In this document: piece by piece, positions 1 to 10,554 of the stretch
Layout: the number at the start of each line of letters is the position of its first letter
Position numbering within the stretch: position 1 is the first letter of the stretch
Source: Chara braunii
Taxonomy: Eukaryota; Streptophyta; Charophyceae; Charales; Characeae
Direction: 5' to 3'
Assembly (NCBI GenBank): GCA_003427395.1
Contig: BFEA01000167.1
Span: 751,052-815,051, forward strand
DNA length: 64,000 nt
Position numbers and translations under genes: made by a program
The notes under the pieces: generated by a model
Databases searched by the model: none
Told to the model about the DNA's origin: nothing
The model's input: the letters and a program-made list of their open reading frames with translations, nothing else

Positions 1-591
1 AACCTCGTTCCCCAACTCACAGATGCCACTTGCACCCAAGGACCACCATGCGCCCCATCCAGCATACAGCAGCGCAGCTCAGCTATGGCTGCCTGATCCT
101 TCCAGCTCGCCCGTGAGCGTGTGAGCCTGGCAGGCGATAGCGCAGCAGCGCTTGCGCACAAAGCAGCCAGTGCCCGAATGTCCAATGCGTGGGCAGGCCC
201 TTCCCTATATCGAAGTGGCCTGCTGCTGCATGCTGTGCTGCGGTACTGGGCCCCGGCCCAGAAGCTTCCGGTAGGCCCAGGGAGGCTGATCCTCAGTCCG
301 AAGGAAAGAGGCCCAGGGCCTGAGGCGGTTACCAGCACCCAACTGCCCTCAGCCTTTGTTCGGTCCACTTTGTGTATCCGGCCCAGGGCCTGCCTCAGTT
401 ACATGCAATGAAAGGCGGCCTGCGCCTGGGTGCTTCCAACCGACTGGCGCTGCGCAACTGCCTGAATTTCCCCAGTTGCGTGGTGACCCTGAAATGGCCT
501 GTAGGGCCTCGGTCGTGCCTGCCTTCACTTAGGGCGGCCGACTGTGTGAAAATTGGGCCCTGTAGGGCATATCAAAGCCCTATGCCTCACA
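1..591 (-). repeat. Element A 3' LTR (partial)
   Basis: This matches 8163-8753 with scattered differences. In element orientation it starts TGTGAGG at 591, just after the polypurine tract, while the other LTR starts TGCGAGG. About 340 bp of it lie outside the window. Confidence 0.9.
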
Positions 592-603
592 TTCCCTCCT
601 CCA
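592..603 (-). other. Element A polypurine tract
   Basis: On the minus strand ATGGAGGAGGGAA abuts the LTR start. The same tract precedes the 3' LTR of element B at 62000-62012. It is the expected primer for plus-strand DNA synthesis. Only about 25 bp separate it from the polyprotein stop at 628. Confidence 0.8.
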
Positions 604-627
604 TGCTTCGAGAGTCCTCTGAGAAGT

Positions 628-1061
628 TCAATCTTCGATAATCTGGCGTTCTCCTTTCTGCAGAGACTTCTCATAGTGAGCGACGACCTGTGGAGCGGTC
701 TGCATCAGTTCCTCCCGTGTCAACCATCTATCCTCCTCTGGATCAGTGTGATGTCTGAACCGAACCCGGTACTGCAGCTTCGGTTTCGGAGGACGTCCTC
801 TACCTGTTGGTCTTGGAACTGGCATCTCCCTGTGATCAACGATGTCGTCGATGTCGACTTTCCATCCATGGTTGGGAGCAGCATAGAGCGGCGAGAGGGA
901 AACTGGTTAGTTTCCTTCAATTGCACAAGCTTGGAGGCGTGAAAGACAGTGCGGAGATGACCAGGGATCCGGATAACATAGGATGGCCCATCCGGATCTT
1001 CCCCAACAACATCTAGAACCTCCCATGGTCCAAAGTACTGTGGCATGAGCTTACGGGACAT
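628..1061 (-). pseudogene. Element A integrase C-terminus and chromodomain-like tail
   Basis: The 720-1061 frame has MPQYFGPWEVLDVVGE followed by YVIRIPGHLR and VFHASKL. This is the SH3-like integrase C-terminal region typical of gypsy elements. After a frameshift, 628-825 reads a basic RGRPPKPKLQYRVRF stretch, then a charged TDPEEDRWLTREEL block ending QIIED and a stop. That layout (basic linker, aromatic strand, WLxREEL) resembles the chromodomain of chromovirus integrases, which in known families steers insertion to marked chromatin. The chromodomain call is by pattern only; the aromatic cage is not fully conserved. The frame change within 720-825 makes it a pseudogene. Confidence 0.75.
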
Positions 1062-2028
1062 CCCGTGCTCTTGTCCCAGTTCTGAGGATTTTCCCAGACT
1101 CTGTCCCCTACCTGAAATGTAGAAAGGCGGCGGTGTTTGTTCTCAGATTCTATCATTGCGGCCTGTGCCTTATGCATCTGTTCTACTGCCTCCTGCATCA
1201 GTTGTTCATAGCGATAGGCAAACTGATTGTCAGGTAGCAGAAAGTCTAGAGGCAGTCTAGGCTTCAAAGTCAGTAGCAGACTGTTAGGACTTACTCCAGT
1301 TGCGCTGTGCACGACATTGTTATACAGGCTGGCGATGAGGGCAAGTTTCTCATCCCAGTCCACCTGATTGGGCTTGATGTAATGCCGCAACAGGTGTTGT
1401 ACAGCGCGGTTAAGCTGCTCTGCTTGGCCATTGGCCTCGGGATGGTTCCCAGAAGTCATCTGCAGCTGTGTTCCCTGTTTTGGAGCTGCAGCCTTCCACA
1501 ACTCGCTTGTGAATCGGACATCCCTGTCACTCACAATAGACTTTGGGAGCCTCAAGTCTCTGACCCAGTTCTCTTTGAAGAGTCTAATCACATACTCAGT
1601 CTTCGCTGTCTCCAGCATTGCAACTAACCTAGCGTACTTACTAAACCTATCCACAATAACAAAGATGTGTCCCATTCCACTCTCGCTGGTGATCAGCGTG
1701 TCCATGAAGTCCATAGGCTCTCACCGGGCCTTTCCGGGATTGGAAGGGGCTTGAGGAGCCCAAGAGGGGCCTGTGTACGGGGCTTGTCTCTTCGACAGAC
1801 CTGACAACTCTCCACGTACAACTTGGCATCTCTCATCATCATGGGCCACCAGAACCGCTGCAGCAAATTGGCTGCAGTCTTCTTGAAGCCAAAATGTCCG
1901 GTGGCATCATGACACTCGCCTTGAAATAAACTACACAAAGACTCCCTATCTGGCACACACATACGTTTATTCCCTGCCTTCTCAAGGAACAGCAGTCTGT
2001 TGACTAACTCAAACTCGGCAGAAGTCAC
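1013..2028 (-). pseudogene. Element A integrase (zinc-binding and catalytic domains)
   Basis: The 1693-2028 frame carries the HHCC zinc-binding N-domain: HDATGHFGFKKT, then CQVCRRDK. The 1013-1714 frame carries the rve catalytic core: D in MDFMD, D in SDRDVRF, E in GNHPEANGQAEQLNR, so a complete D,D-E triad is present. The two frames overlap out of phase, so a frameshift near 1700 separates the domains. The tail of the core frame (ENPQNWDKSTG) runs into another frameshift before the C-terminal domain. It would catalyse 3' processing and strand transfer of the element's cDNA. Element B's 60725-61369 is the better-preserved copy. Confidence 0.9.
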
Positions 2029-2606
2029 TTGTCCTTCGCCTCGAGTCTGCGTATGATCTCAGACATAAACTGGCCCTCGCGATAGGCTTCCACCACAGAG
2101 CGAGTAACATCGTCCGTAAGCCCAAACTCGGTGATCAGCGTACCAGAGAAATCTGGTCTACGCGACAGCGCATCAGCAACCTTGTTGTACTCGCCCTTGA
2201 TGTATTGGGGCTCAAAGTCATACTGCTCTATGACTTCAATCCAACGCTTCAGAGCGTCGGAGAGCACAGGCTGGGTTCTCATCCACTTCAAGGTCTAGTG
2301 ATCATTCCTGACATAGAAGAACCTCCCAAGAAGATAGTGCCTCCAATGGGTGAGCGCTTTGTAGATCACATAGAGTTCCTTCTCATAGGTGGACTTAGCC
2401 AACTTCTGAGAGGGCATCTTTTTGGATATGTACTCTACCAGCCTCAACTTTTTCCCCTCCTGCTGCGCAAGTACGGCGCCTATGCCATATTGGCTAGCAT
2501 CCGTAGTTACTACGAAAGGTTTGTCAGGATCAGGAAGTTTCAAGACCTCATGGTGTGTCAACGCATGCTTCAATTGTCTGAAAGCAACCTGTCTGTCCAC
2601 TCCCAT
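2025..2606 (-). pseudogene. Element A RNase H domain
   Basis: The 2295-2606 frame has the RNase H landmarks VTTDASQYGIGAVLAQ (first catalytic Asp), YEKELYVIYKAL (catalytic Glu) and a final NDH. An in-frame TAG follows, and the frame resumes at 2291 with TLKWMRTQPVLSDALKRW, ending in the ADALSRR signature that closes RNase H in gypsy elements. So one nonsense change (Gln to stop by comparison with element B) splits an otherwise readable domain. Its role is to degrade the RNA strand of the RNA-DNA hybrid during reverse transcription. Confidence 0.9.
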
Positions 2607-3370
2607 GGGGTGTCAAGGCGAGTCAAGTCCGTCAAAGGGACGGCCACTATGCTGTAATTCTAAACAAAATTGTGGTAGTAGCCTGTCATCCCTAAGAAGG
2701 ACCTCATCTAAGTCACAGACTTAGGACGCGGCCAGTTACGATGTTGGCCACCTTCGCGTCATCGGGCTTCAATCCTTCCGTGGAAATCTCATGACCCAAG
2801 TACAAGACACGGGTGCGGCCAAACTCGCACTTCTCACCGTTAATCTTGAACTAGTGCTGTCGAAGAAGACTAAGGACTTTGTCCAAGTGCGCAACCTGCT
2901 CCTTGACAGTCTTACTAAAGATAAGTATGTCGTCGAGGTACACAATGACAAACTTATCCAAGTAGTCGTGAAATATCCGATTCATAGCCTGCTGAAAGGT
3001 GAGGAGCATTGCAAAGGACGAAAGGCCTCACCACAAACTCGTACAAACCGTACCTGGTCTGAAATGCAGTTTTGTGTTGATCCTCGGGCCGGATTGCAAT
3101 CTGATGGTACCCGGACTTCAGATCTATCTTACTGAAGTACCAACACCCTTGCACTCTATCTAGCAAATTGTCGATGCTCGATAGGGGCTCTCTGTTGTTG
3201 ACAGTGATGGCATTGAGGCCCCTATAGTCAATGCATATCCTCAGTGTTCCTTTCTTCTTCGATACGAATTGGACTGGAGACCCGTAAGGAGAAACACTCG
3301 GTCGGATCCAACCCTTTTCTATGAGTTCCTTGAGTTGTCGACGAAGCCCATCAAGCTCGCCTGGAGACAT
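2607..3370 (-). pseudogene. Element A reverse transcriptase
   Basis: The 2954-3370 frame begins [20 protein letters not shown] and contains [43 protein letters not shown] and an EFVVRPF block, the successive fingers and palm motifs of gypsy RT. After a frameshift, the catalytic YLDD is still encoded at 2929-2940. Beyond that the thumb and connection are frameshifted (LGH and SVTEMRSFLG equivalents are recognisable by comparison with element B). Several indels make it non-functional as sequenced. The palm Gly of the FGL motif appears lost (PFVLCNAP where B has PFGLCNAP). Confidence 0.88.
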
Positions 3371-4235
3371 CTAATAGATCCTACCCTTTGGGATGCTAGA
3401 CCCTAGGATAATTTCTATCGCGTGAACTACCTCCCTCTCAACAACCCCTGTAGGCTCTTCAAATAGATCAGGGTACTTGGCAACTACTCCCTCTATCTCC
3501 GACGACATTTTCACCGGTTCGCCTGCTGCAGAGACATAAACTAGATACATACCCTCCTCCGGATTTTGCTTATAATGATTATAGAACGCGGCCGCACACA
3601 TGCATCCGTGGGACTCAATCATACTACTAGCTTTGAACTTATGTAATCTGGCGGCCCCTCCACCTGGCAAAGTGTGTTTGACCACTTTTCGATCCCAATC
3701 AAACTGGGGTTGTGCCACGGAGAGGTAGTACATACCTAACAAGATATCCATGAGGAGATCATCACTTACTAGGAACGAGACGCGATGTCTCAATTCTCCA
3801 ACCACGTACGGGAAACAACACTCGACATCCCATAGGTAGTCATTAACTACCACGCGCTGTTTGGTGGCACAGGTCGACTCAGGCGTTGCACTTGCCCCTG
3901 TAAGCGCAGCCTCTCAACGAAGTGCGACCGATGAAGTTCCTAGTCGAGCAAGTGTCATAATAGGCCCTTGCCTTGCGGCCGCCGACGACTACCTCGCTGA
4001 TGAACATCTCACCCTTAGGGGCTGTGGCTAATGCTGTCCAAGAAGCTAACGGGTCTGATCTAGACCACTCCTCCTCTAGCTCCTCTAAGGATTCAAACAC
4101 ATTCATTGAATAGAGGCTCGATGGGTCTGAACGTATTTGTGGGACGACTATGGAGTCAGTAGCTTGGGCCATCTCTCGAGATGGTGAGAGTGTGTCCACC
4201 ACCTCGACCCTAACAGGAACAACTACTATTCCCAC
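3371..4235 (-). pseudogene. Element A retropepsin-like protease and linker to RT
   Basis: The 3879-4235 frame contains ARAYYDTCSTRNFI. Its Asp and flanking residues match the retropepsin active-site strand, but Cys sits where Gly is usual (codons at 3945-3956). After a frameshift, 3371-3853 carries MDILLGMYYLSVAQPQFDWD, the second conserved protease strand (D-I-L-G-M). An acidic linker with LVYVSAAGE and VVAKYPDLFEEP leads into RT. The role is polyprotein cleavage in virus-like particles. The same Cys occurs in element B, so it is probably ancestral to this family rather than recent decay. Confidence 0.82.
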
Positions 4236-6560
4236 TGGCCCGACGTGTTTCCCGGAGCAGTGCCAGAACTGCTAGCCACATTGCTACCAACGGGAGTGGA
4301 GGATCCCAACGCCTGTCCCACCGTATGCGAGATCTTCTCTATCACCTTCTTATTGCGGCACTTGAATTGGTTGTGGCCATATTGACCACAATGAATACAG
4401 GCCTGTCGGGTGTACCTGTCTCTCCACACGTCCTCTGTGAGACCCGCTTTCTCCCATGGAGGAGCGTTGGGGTCGACTTGACTCCTTGACCAGGATCCTC
4501 CACGGCGTCTTCTGGTCGCCATTCCTTTTTGAGCTACGACGACGACATCTCCACCCCCTGAAGCCTCTACGCTGCAAGCCTCTGAACCTATTCCCGCCTG
4601 GAACAAGTCATCCTACTCAATGGTTGAACCATCATTGTCGACGAACATAATGTCGCCCTTCGCCTTCCAGTTGGGAGGCAGTGTCTTTTTCTTACCATCC
4701 GTCGTGGGTGTTTACCCATGCCCTATCTTCGCTTCGAGGTCTAGGGCCTTCTTGCTAAACGAGGGAAAGTTGTGCATATTGATGTTGGCCTCACCTGCCA
4801 ACTGGTTCCTGAGAGGCATGGGAAAGCATCTCAGGTAGGAGGTAAGTAATACCTGGGGGTCATAGCGCACCCCAGGGACATAGATCAGACGCTCTACTGC
4901 GTCAGTGGCCTCCCTTACCGACTTAAACTGCCTTGTATGCAGTGTCAGGATCGTGTCATGGGCCTTTTGGGCCTCCTGAGGATCATGCCACCTATCTTCC
5001 ACCATCTTGAGAAAGTCCTCCAGTTTGTGGTCGACTGCCCAAGCGAGAAAGTCATGACCGTACCCCTGGAGCTGCACTAAGCCACTCAACCATCTCGCTG
5101 CACTCTAGGAAGGATGCAGCCACAAGCACTTCCTCGTGTGGCAAGGTAAGTTTACACTTAACATAGACTGGCACTGCCCTCAACCAAGTGTCGAGGTCTT
5201 CGCCCCTCTTATCCCCTGTGAAGGGTTTAGGAGCCGCGATTGTCGTGTTTGGTACCCACTGACTTTGTCCCGGTCCCTGCATCACTCCGGGTTGTGGACC
5301 CTATGCTGCAGGCTGCTGCACTGACTGCTGGGGCTGAGTACCCTGCAGTTGTGCAGGCTGCGAGACAGCAGGCTGCCCGCTTACGACGACCTGAGACTAA
5401 GGTTGGGAGAACACTGTTTGTATAGGAACCTGCAAACTAGGACCTGCTGAGAACCCGCCTGTCAAAGGCATACCTAGGGAAACGGGCTGAACTAATACTG
5501 GGGATGTACATGGGGATACCTCAGTCACAGGTGGGACAAAAGGAGGAGGATGTACAACGGACCAGGCATCGGGCCTGGACGGTGATGGTGCCGCCTACAC
5601 TCGCCCGACTAACACAGGCAAACTCTGTTGGATGTCGTGTAAGATCTCCATTTGGTGATCTTGCATCTCCATTACACTTAGTAAGACCGACCGTATGGTC
5701 CTCACATCTTCCTCCAACTTTGCAATGTCCACCTCCTCTAAGGCACTAACGTTAGCTTGCCTGCGCTGCATCCTGGCTCTTCTTCTAATCATTCTTTCTT
5801 TTTCTGCTAAGAACCCGCCTGTCAAAGGCATACCTAGGGAAACGGGCTGAACCAATGTTGGGCATGCATATGGGGATACCTCAATCACCGGTGGGACAAA
5901 AGGAGGAGGATGTACAACGGACCAGGCACCGGGCCCGGACGGAGATGGTGCCGCCTGCACTCGCCCGACTAACACAGCCAGACTCTGCTGGATGTCGTGT
6001 AAGATCTCCATCTGCTGATCTTGCATCTCTACCACACTTAGTAAGACCGACCGTATGGTCCTCACATCGTCCTCCAACTTTGCAGGGTCCACCTCCTCTA
6101 ACTCACTGAGTCCGCTTGCCTCCGCTGCATCCTGGCTCTTCTTCTAATCATTCTTTCTTTTTCTGCCTTAATATCTCCCAAAGCCTGGCGTAGCTGTGCC
6201 TCGCGATCAGCAACTTGCTGTATGGCGACCTCCTCGGGAGTCGTCACTAACGGCTGGCTTGCCATTAAGCCAACTAGTTGACTGACTCTGGGTGTGCGCA
6301 ATCATTGACCCTACGGTCCCTGGACCGCTCGCCTGGGAACTCTGCTGCGCAGAAGTGGCCATGGCTGCTGAAGCTGCGGCTTCGCTTACGAACGCCCTCC
6401 TGGCCTAAGCTGCTCTAGCTCTCCTCTGCTGCTGCTGCCTCTCCCTAAGTTGGCGGAATAGTAACCTGTCACCCATTGGTCCTAACGCCACGTGGGCAAC
6501 CGGGCGTCTAGCCCATCGGAAGATCCGGTCGTCCGGTTGTGGAACCTCCTTGTCACTCAT
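4226..6560 (-). pseudogene. Element A gag (N-terminal coiled coil, capsid, CCHC nucleocapsid)
   Basis: The likely start is ATG at 6558-6560 (MSDKEVPQPDDRIFRW), followed by a Q/R-rich helix (QLRERQQQQRRARAA) and an in-frame TAG. Next come AEKERMIRRRARMQRRQ and TIRSVLLSVVEMQDQQMEIL, probable coiled coil. A Pro-rich spacer leads to the capsid (DLDTWLRAVPVYVKCKLTLPH; EDRWHDPQEAQKAHDTIL; LRNQLAGEANINMHNF; 4712-5285). The nucleocapsid has a single zinc knuckle CIHCGQYGHNQFKC at 4358-4399 in a basic context. Against element B there is a 4-bp insertion near 6265, a 1-bp deletion near 6105, a CAG-to-TAG stop at 5595 and a 360-bp in-frame duplication. Gag would form the particle and bind RNA. Confidence 0.88.
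5447..6166 (-). repeat. 360-bp in-frame tandem duplication inside element A gag
   Basis: GAACCCGCCTGTCAAAGGC occurs at 5451 and again at 5811, and the following ~355 bp repeat with few differences. 360 bp is 120 codons, so the AEKERM...VGRV coiled-coil and Pro-rich block appears twice. Element B has one copy. Confidence 0.9.
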
Positions 6561-7046
6561 AAGCTACAACACTATACACAATCTGCACTAGGACACTCTA
6601 GATGCCTACCGCAGTTTAGTGCACAGACCAACTAAAACTAAATAAATAAATAATTGGTGGCTGTGTCAGAGACTATCCATTCGGGTTCAACAGGTAAGTT
6701 CAGATTCCTACAAACGAAAAGTAGTTTACTTTGACTAGTCCACAAACAGAAAGCACAAGGAACAGAAATCAGTTCTAACTTATGCTATCTGTCAGATGTT
6801 AATGGATGTACATCTAACTAATCAAAATAAAAATAAAATCGTTTGTTGGCCCGAACTTATCACCTCGAATCTACCCCTCCCTCAATTCTTCTTGAATGTT
6901 TCTTGTCGTCAACGTCCCTGAGCAATCCAGATAGTGTGCGTGTCTAAAGGTGTGCTCATGGCCCACCCCTGTGCCCCGAGTCCTGCTGAACTAGCCAGCC
7001 CTGCACAGTTTTTATCCTCGCGTGCAGCGAGCCTTACACCGACCGA

Positions 7047-7131
7047 TTGGCTGATCGGGAGGTGTTTTTATGGACGGCCCCCGAAGTCCTCAGGAATTTT
7101 TTAACGTCGCAAACATGACGACGATCACAGC
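7047..7131 (-). promoter_or_regulatory. Conserved leader module (A copy)
   Basis: On the minus strand this reads GGCTGTGATCGTCGTC, then a TTAAA core, then a TAAAAA and GATCAGCCA block. It aligns with 55720-55804 (B) and 37474-37553 (D). Its function is unknown; it could be a structured or packaging leader element or a core-promoter-proximal block. Confidence 0.55.
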
Positions 7132-7153
7132 CAACGGAAGGTATCCCGCCGGT

Positions 7154-7168
7154 GCTTATTTATACACG
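7154..7168 (-). promoter_or_regulatory. TATA-box-like sequence in element A leader
   Basis: The minus strand reads GTGTATAAATAAGC, and the same TATAAATAA lies at 55688-55696 in element B. It sits ~30 bp upstream of the conserved leader module, downstream of the PBS rather than inside the LTR. Confidence 0.45.
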
Positions 7169-7805
7169 CCTGGTCTCTTCTGTCCCCTAGGGCTGGCCTG
7201 CCCTTCAAAACCCCTCTACACCGCAGCAAGCAGACAAAGGACAAAGCAGCAAAGCATGCGTGCTCTACTCCCGGTGGGTTCGCATGGTGACCGTGACCCG
7301 GTGCTTCGTCCAGGGCCCTTCAGATAGCTCCGCCCTCTCCTTCCAGATGCTCCACGTGAAGGCTGACGACTCTCAAGGTTGAGCGCACACAACTCCTCAC
7401 ATGAGAGGACTCTGAAGACAGAACACATCCTCACGGTAAGAAATATCGAAGAGGGTAGATAAGGTTAGGTGCAACGTACCTCAAAATAGTTGCCCCAACC
7501 ACGGATATTCTCACCAGATGACCCGATGATGATTGTGATGACCAATTGCTGCTTCGGCACAACCAGCATTGCACAACCGTTCCACCTCAGCATCAATCAC
7601 ACACTGGATAGTTCTCATCACACTGCGAACACCCAATAATCACACCACACAGCCTTCCTGGTGATACCCCTCACCACCTGGGTCGCCTACTTATCTCCGC
7701 CCTCCTCACTACACATGTCCCACGGCACAGTCGCTCACCTCACACACCACGTGCATGTACCGCATTAGGCAGAAGATAAGCGCCAGATTAGCGCACCGAA
7801 CCACA

Positions 7806-7817
7806 ACTCTGATACCA
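7806..7817 (-). other. Element A primer-binding site
   Basis: The minus strand reads TGGTATCAGAGT, complementary to the 3' end of plant initiator tRNA-Met except for the last base. It lies 3 bp inside the LTR end at 7821. Confidence 0.88.
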
Positions 7818-7820
7818 AAT

Positions 7821-8753
7821 TGCAAGGAAGGTGAATAGCGAACTTCGGCAATCAAACAACATTATACACATCAGACTAGATAGTCGTGACCTCGAACCAA
7901 AAGCAGAATCGCATCACGAGTTTCACCAAATAAGAGCACACCAAAAGCTCATAATTGACAATGCTGGAATAGTCTCATCATCATCAACGAAGAACCAATG
8001 TTGATATCCTATCTTGCGCTCGGCGCCTAGACTACGAATGGCAGATCCTATCTAGCCTAGACTACAATATCGTTGATGACATCAACAACTTCCCAAGTAC
8101 AAAGCAGACCTTGGCCAATGCCGCCCGTGTCAAGCACCAGGTATGTCTCTTGTATCACTCACAACCTCGTTCCCCAACTCACAGATGCCACTTGCACCCA
8201 AGGACCACTATGCGCCCCATCCAGCATACAGCAGCGCAGCTCGGCTATGGCTGCCTGCTCCTTCCAGCTCGCCCGTGAGCGCGTGAGCCTGGCAAGCGTT
8301 AGCGCAGCAGCGCTTGCGCACAAAGCAGCCAGTGCCCGAATGTCCAATGCGTGGGCAGGCCCTTCCCTATATCGAAGTGGCCTGCTGCTGCATGCTGTGC
8401 TGCGGTACTGGGCCCCGGCCCAGAAGCTTCTGGTAGGCCCAAGGAGGTTGAGCCTCAGTCCGAAGGAAACAGGCCCAGGGCCTGAGCCGATTACCGGCAC
8501 CCAACTGCACTCGGCCTTTGTTCGGTCCACTTTGTNTATCCNGCCCAGGGCCTGCCTCNGTTACANGCNATGAAAGGCGGCCTGNGCCTGGGTGCTTCCA
8601 ACCGACTGGCGCTGCNCAACTGCCTGAATTTCCCCAGTTGCGTGGTGACCNTGAAATGGCCTGTAGGGCCTCGGTCGTGCCTGCCTTCACTTAGGGCGGC
8701 CGACTGTGTGAAAATTGGGCCCTGTAGGGCATATCGAGGCCCTATGCCTCGCA
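7821..8753 (-). repeat. Element A 5' LTR
   Basis: This 933-bp LTR runs from TGCGAGG (8753) to a terminal CA next to the PBS (7821). It matches 1-591 over its overlapping part and is homologous to both LTRs of element B. Several N bases lie at 8536-8651. Internally it is GC-rich with repeated GGCCTGTAGGGCC-like palindromes. Confidence 0.92.
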
Positions 8754-8888
8754 AAAGATAAATTGAACTGTCTGAACAACTTTTGCCTCAGGGTCGCATT
8801 GAAATTCTTTCCCAAATGTAAAATAAAATTGTCAATAAAAAAAATATTATTATTATTATTAATTTTTTTTTTTTTAACATCTTTTAGA
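8754..8888. other. AT-rich flank of element A
   Basis: This is an AT-rich stretch with ATT and T runs and no gene. It ends in a pyrimidine tract plus TTTTAG at ~8878-8887 that could serve as a splice acceptor before a GAC/GAG-rich (acidic) plus-strand reading frame. That is speculative. Confidence 0.4.
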
Positions 8889-10370
8889 GGATACCGACGA
8901 TGAGGACGACAAGGAGGAGGAGGGAGAAGAGGAGGAGGAGGAGGAGGAGGATGGGGAAGAGGAAGAAGAAGAAGAGGAGGAGGAGGTGGAGGACGAAGAA
9001 AGCAAACTCACCTGGCGCGGGCGGTCGATGGCGTGTGGGTTCCGACCGTTGGGCGTCGGAGTTCGGCAACCGCAACGCCGAACTCCACTGACAGGGCAGG
9101 GCGAAGTCGTGTGCGAGAGAGCGCCGCAGCGCCTCAGAATTCGAATTTGAAATCGACCCGATCTGGGTCGTCGATTGCAGAGATCTTCTTCTTCTTCTAC
9201 CTCGATGTCCACCTCCTAGTAGTCGCCGTCGACCTCCTCCTCATCCTCGTCCTCGTCGTCGTCCTCCTCCTCCTCCTGAGGAAGAAGAAGAGGAGGAGGA
9301 GGAGGAGGAGGAAGACGAGGAAGAAAAGAGGAGGAGGAGGAGGAGGAGGAGGTGGAGGACGAAGGGAAGCAAACTCACCTGGCGCCGGCGGTCGATGGCG
9401 CATGGGTTTCGGCCGTTGGGCGTCGGAGTTCGGCAACTGCAACGTCGAACTCCACTGTCAGGGCAAGGCGAAGTCGCGTGCGAGAAAGCGTCGCGGCCTC
9501 GGAATTCAAATTTGAAATCGGCCCGATCTGGGCCGTTGATCGCAGAGATCTTCTTCTTTTACCTCGATGTCCACCTCCTAGCAGTCGTCGTCGACCTCCT
9601 CCTCCTCTTTCTCCTCTTCTTCTTTCTCTTCCCCATAATCCTTTTCCTCCTTGTCCTCCTCTTCTTCCTCGTCATTCTCGGCGTCCTCATCGTCGTCATC
9701 CTCCTCCTCGTTGTCCTCCTCCTCCTCCTCCTCCTCCTCCTCCTCCCTTCCCAGCCCCCCCCTTTCTTCGTCTTCTACCTCGATGTCTTCCTCGTCATTC
9801 TCGGCGTCCTCATCCTCGTCGTCATCCTCCTCGATGTCCTCCTCCTCCTCCTCCTCCTCCTCCTCCTCCTCTTCTTTATCTTCCCCATCCTCCTCCTCCT
9901 CCTCTTCTTCCACGCCATCCTTGCCGTCCTCGCCTTCCTCCTCCTCCTCCTCGTCCTCCTCCTCCTCCTCCGCATCATCGTCCTTCACCTCCTCTTCTTC
10001 TTCTATCTCGTTGTCCTCCCCATCGTCGTCGTCCTCCTTTTCCTCCTCCTCCTCCTCCTCCTCCTCCTCCTTGTCCATCGCCACAGCACCCTCTTCGTCA
10101 ACGTCGTCATCCTCGTCCTCCTCTTCTTTCTCCTCCTCGTTCTTGTCGACCTTAACCACCGTTGTCACCTCCTCCTCGTCCTCTTGATCCTGCTTCCCTT
10201 TTCCCACTTGCTCGCTCTTCCCCCCAATCGCGTCCGATTCCATGCTCCCGTTCCCAATCCCGACTTCTTCCCTTCATCGCGCACGTCCCCACTTGCACAG
10301 TGCGCCCCAGATCCCTCTCACCACCCTCCGACATTGATCCCCTTTCAACCCGCCTGATTGCGCTTTCCAC
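8889..10370. repeat. GAG/GAA and TCC/CCT triplet-repeat region with two ~240-bp unique copies
   Basis: Imperfect (GAG)n and (TCC)n arrays (8900-9000, 9200-9360, 9600-10150) separate two copies of a ~240-bp unit at 9001-9240 and 9367-9604 (period ~366). The unit includes CAAACTCACCTGGCGC, which on the minus strand gives a good splice-donor context CCAG/GTGAGT, and a shared AGAGATCTTCTTCTT. No confident gene. Confidence 0.8.
9578..10243 (-). other. Acidic low-complexity reading frame (221 codons)
   Basis: An open frame from MESDAIGGKSEQVGKGKQ runs through almost pure Glu/Asp with a few Lys/Val/Asn interruptions. Its openness follows from the (TCC)n repeat on the plus strand; the same DNA is also open on plus as poly-Ser and poly-Leu. 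The non-repeat N-terminus and the recurring DDDEDEDAENDEE blocks are the only hints of real coding, such as an acidic nuclear-protein tail. No domain, family or supported splice structure is visible, so I treat it as a repeat-derived frame. Confidence 0.25.
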
Positions 10371-10554
10371 GAGCGCACCACCTCCTCACCGTGTCGCACT
10401 ACCTACTCCATGTCGCACTACCTACTCCATCGGCCCATTCCCCATCGCGCTAACCCTACCCCGCCATCCCAATCCTCATCACTTACATCTCCATCCTCCA
10501 TCTCCACCCCCCGTTTCCGCCCCCACTATAGAACCAATCAATTCGACGGGATCC
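10371..10554. other. Pyrimidine-rich unique stretch
   Basis: A short tandem CGCACTACCTACTCCAT pair lies at ~10397-10431, and a CGGGATCCCG palindrome at 10547-10556. No gene seen. Confidence 0.5.

Larger units (their letters stand above)
6561..7805 (-). other. Element A untranslated leader
   Basis: About 1.24 kb lies between PBS and gag ATG with no supported reading frame. It contains a TATA-like TATAAATAA (7154-7168 region) and a ~85-bp block (7047-7131) shared with the leaders of elements B and D. Confidence 0.7.
1..8753 (-). mobile_element. Element A: Ty3/gypsy chromodomain LTR retrotransposon, 3' end cut by window edge
   Basis: Direct repeats at 1-591 and 8163-8753 are the shared parts of two LTRs flanking an internal region. 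Read on the minus strand, that region runs PBS, long leader, gag (CCHC zinc knuckle), protease, reverse transcriptase, RNase H, integrase and chromodomain-like C-terminus. RT before integrase defines Ty3/gypsy (Metaviridae-type) order. The C-terminal chromodomain-like segment places it with chromoviruses (family knowledge). The reading frame is broken by many stops and frameshifts, so it is not autonomous as sequenced. Element B at 54077-62930 is the same family in the opposite orientation. The target-site duplication cannot be tested because the left LTR runs out of the window; the right flank starts aaaga at 8754. Confidence 0.93.

Noticed and set aside
8073-8573. 166-codon plus frame starting MMTSTTSQVQSRPWPM
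   Set aside because: It lies in the LTR of element A, antisense to the element; the homologous LTR frames in B are not conserved as protein.
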